Positions 5,221 to 6,191 of a stretch of 6,191 bases of DNA are shown here, piece by piece. The stretch is from Halieaceae bacterium (GTDB lineage Bacteria > Pseudomonadota > Gammaproteobacteria > Pseudomonadales > Halieaceae). The stretch spans positions 1 to 6,191 of the forward strand of contig DOVB01000234.1 in NCBI GenBank assembly GCA_003520285.1, given 5' to 3'. Each line of letters starts with the position of its first letter. Position 1 is the stretch's first letter. The notes below the pieces were generated by a model that saw nothing but the letters and a program-made list of their open reading frames with translations, ran no database searches and was not told where the DNA came from. The position numbers and the translations under genes were made by a program.

Positions 5221-6191
5221 ATGGTGCTAAAAATGACTCAAACCAGCGGGCTCGTCAGCCTACTGATTGTCTCACTGATCGGCTGCTCTCAATCCGAAGT
5301 TGCTGAACCGCGCTACCAAGCAGAAATCGTCCGGACCACCTATGGAATTCCACATATCACAGCGGATGATTACGGAAGCTTAGGCTTTGGCGAGGCGTAT
5401 GCGGCTGCACAAGACCACGTGTGTAATATGGCGTTCGCGCTGCTGTCTGCAAAGGGCGAAACAGCTAAACTCTTGGGCGCGGGTCATGACAATAAAAATG
5501 TGCATAACGATTGGGTTGTCAAAGCCCTAGATATACCCGAGCAAGGCCCCGCGGCGTTGGCCGAGCAATCGCCAGTCATTCAACAGTGGATTGAGGGCTA
5601 TGCCGCGGGCTATAACCATTACCTGACACAAGCTGCAGGCCAGTACGACAGCTGGTGTGACAATGAGCCCTGGGTCTACCCTGTATCGGCCAGCGATTTT
5701 ATGGCGCAGTACATCGCATTGGTTCAGACCCTACCTCGCATGGCAGCAGCCATTGCCAGCGCCCAGCCGCCTGGCCAAGTCGCCTCCTACAAGGCCAGCA
5801 AGCCAGCTCAAATCGCAGCCCTTGATGCGCTGAGATTAGAGGGTATGGGCTCCAATGGCTGGGCGTTTGGGTCCGAGGCCACTGAAAACGGTAAAGGTGC
5901 TTTACTCGCAAATCCACACTATCCTTGGTACGGCACCAGTCGATTCTGGGAAAAACATCTATCGATACCAGGGGAGCTCAATGTCTATGGCGCTGGCCTG
6001 ATCGGCACTCCCGGAGTCGCGATCGGTTTTAACGATGCAGTCGCTTGGACACATACGGTAGCTGACTCCAAACGAGTGACACTTTACCAACTGACGCTCA
6101 ATCCAAGTGATCCCACTCAGTACCTTTATGAAGGTGAGTGGCGGTCGATGACGAAAATCCCAGTAACTATCCAGATTCTTGGCGATAGCGG
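5221..6191 (+). CDS. Penicillin-acylase-family lipoprotein, PvdQ/aculeacin-acylase type (3' end cut off)
   Basis: The first 323 residues of an N-terminal nucleophile hydrolase are visible, and the frame is open at the edge. Residues 1-22 form a signal peptide ending in the lipobox LIGC (19-22). Cys22 would be lipidated, and Ser at +2 favours the outer membrane. The alpha-chain part carries RTTYGIPHI (38-46) and EAYAAAQDH (58-66). Autocleavage is expected at GMG|SNGWAFGSE, making Ser211 the beta-chain nucleophile. Counting from it, beta-23 is His233 (in NPH) and beta-70 is Val280 (in HTV). Both match the PvdQ catalytic residues Ser1, His23 and Val70; the Asn near beta-269 lies beyond the window. 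PvdQ and relatives cleave acyl chains from N-acyl-homoserine lactones, a siderophore precursor or lipopeptides. Substrate is uncertain here. The ATG at 5221 has a weak AAGG 10 nt upstream. An ATG at 5233 would still leave a workable signal peptide. Confidence 0.9.
   Translation, partial: MVLKMTQTSGLVSLLIVSLIGCSQSEVAEPRYQAEIVRTTYGIPHITADDYGSLGFGEAYAAAQDHVCNMAFALLSAKGETAKLLGAGHDNKNVHNDWVVKALDIPEQGPAALAEQSPVIQQWIEGYAAGYNHYLTQAAGQYDSWCDNEPWVYPVSASDFMAQYIALVQTLPRMAAAIASAQPPGQVASYKASKPAQIAALDALRLEGMGSNGWAFGSEATENGKGALLANPHYPWYGTSRFWEKHLSIPGELNVYGAGLIGTPGVAIGFNDAVAWTHTVADSKRVTLYQLTLNPSDPTQYLYEGEWRSMTKIPVTIQILGDS

Noticed and set aside
5699..5917. A 72-codon minus-strand open frame inside the acylase gene.
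   Set aside because: The plus strand there encodes the alpha-chain end and the SNGWAFGSE nucleophile region, so the minus-strand frame is a shadow.

Overview
The window reads as chromosomal DNA from a Gram-negative bacterium, most likely a gammaproteobacterium. The PurE and PurK proteins follow the Escherichia coli-type pattern: PurK has PTAPW, APRVHNSGHWT and QFEQHIRAI, and PurE has the C-terminal RxxxTD helix. The last gene encodes an exported lipoprotein. Base composition is moderate throughout, and I see no insertion sequence, phage gene, tRNA, rRNA or CRISPR array. A marine or aquatic lifestyle is only a guess from the gene content.

Layout, left to right. Positions 1-130 are an AT-rich upstream region with a perfect TTGACA hexamer, a 10-bp palindrome and an 11-bp inverted repeat. 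A divergent gene may begin at the left edge. A tight plus-strand operon follows (131-2859): a 61-residue two-helix membrane protein, an SbtA-family Na+/bicarbonate permease, purE and purK. The gaps are 8 bp, 1 bp and a TGATG stop/start overlap. The minus strand then carries two genes read right to left: a DUF819-family permease (3982-5139) and a single-domain Old Yellow Enzyme-like flavin oxidoreductase (2854-3933). The oxidoreductase ends tail-to-tail with purK, with a 6-bp overlap. Divergent from the permease, at 5221, starts a PvdQ/aculeacin-acylase-type N-terminal nucleophile amidohydrolase with a lipoprotein signal. It runs off the right edge.

The main biological point is the plus-strand operon. 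PurK consumes bicarbonate directly (AIR + ATP + HCO3- to N5-CAIR), and PurE converts N5-CAIR to CAIR. A bicarbonate importer gene lies 1 bp upstream of purE, which suggests a unit that couples inorganic-carbon uptake to purine synthesis. The small membrane protein at the head of the operon has no family that I recognise. It is a candidate partner of the permease, because no SbtB-type PII-like regulator is visible and the permease has only a short central loop. The right half looks like a separate module in which the acylase hydrolyses amides in the periplasm and the permease may import a product. That link is inference from position only.
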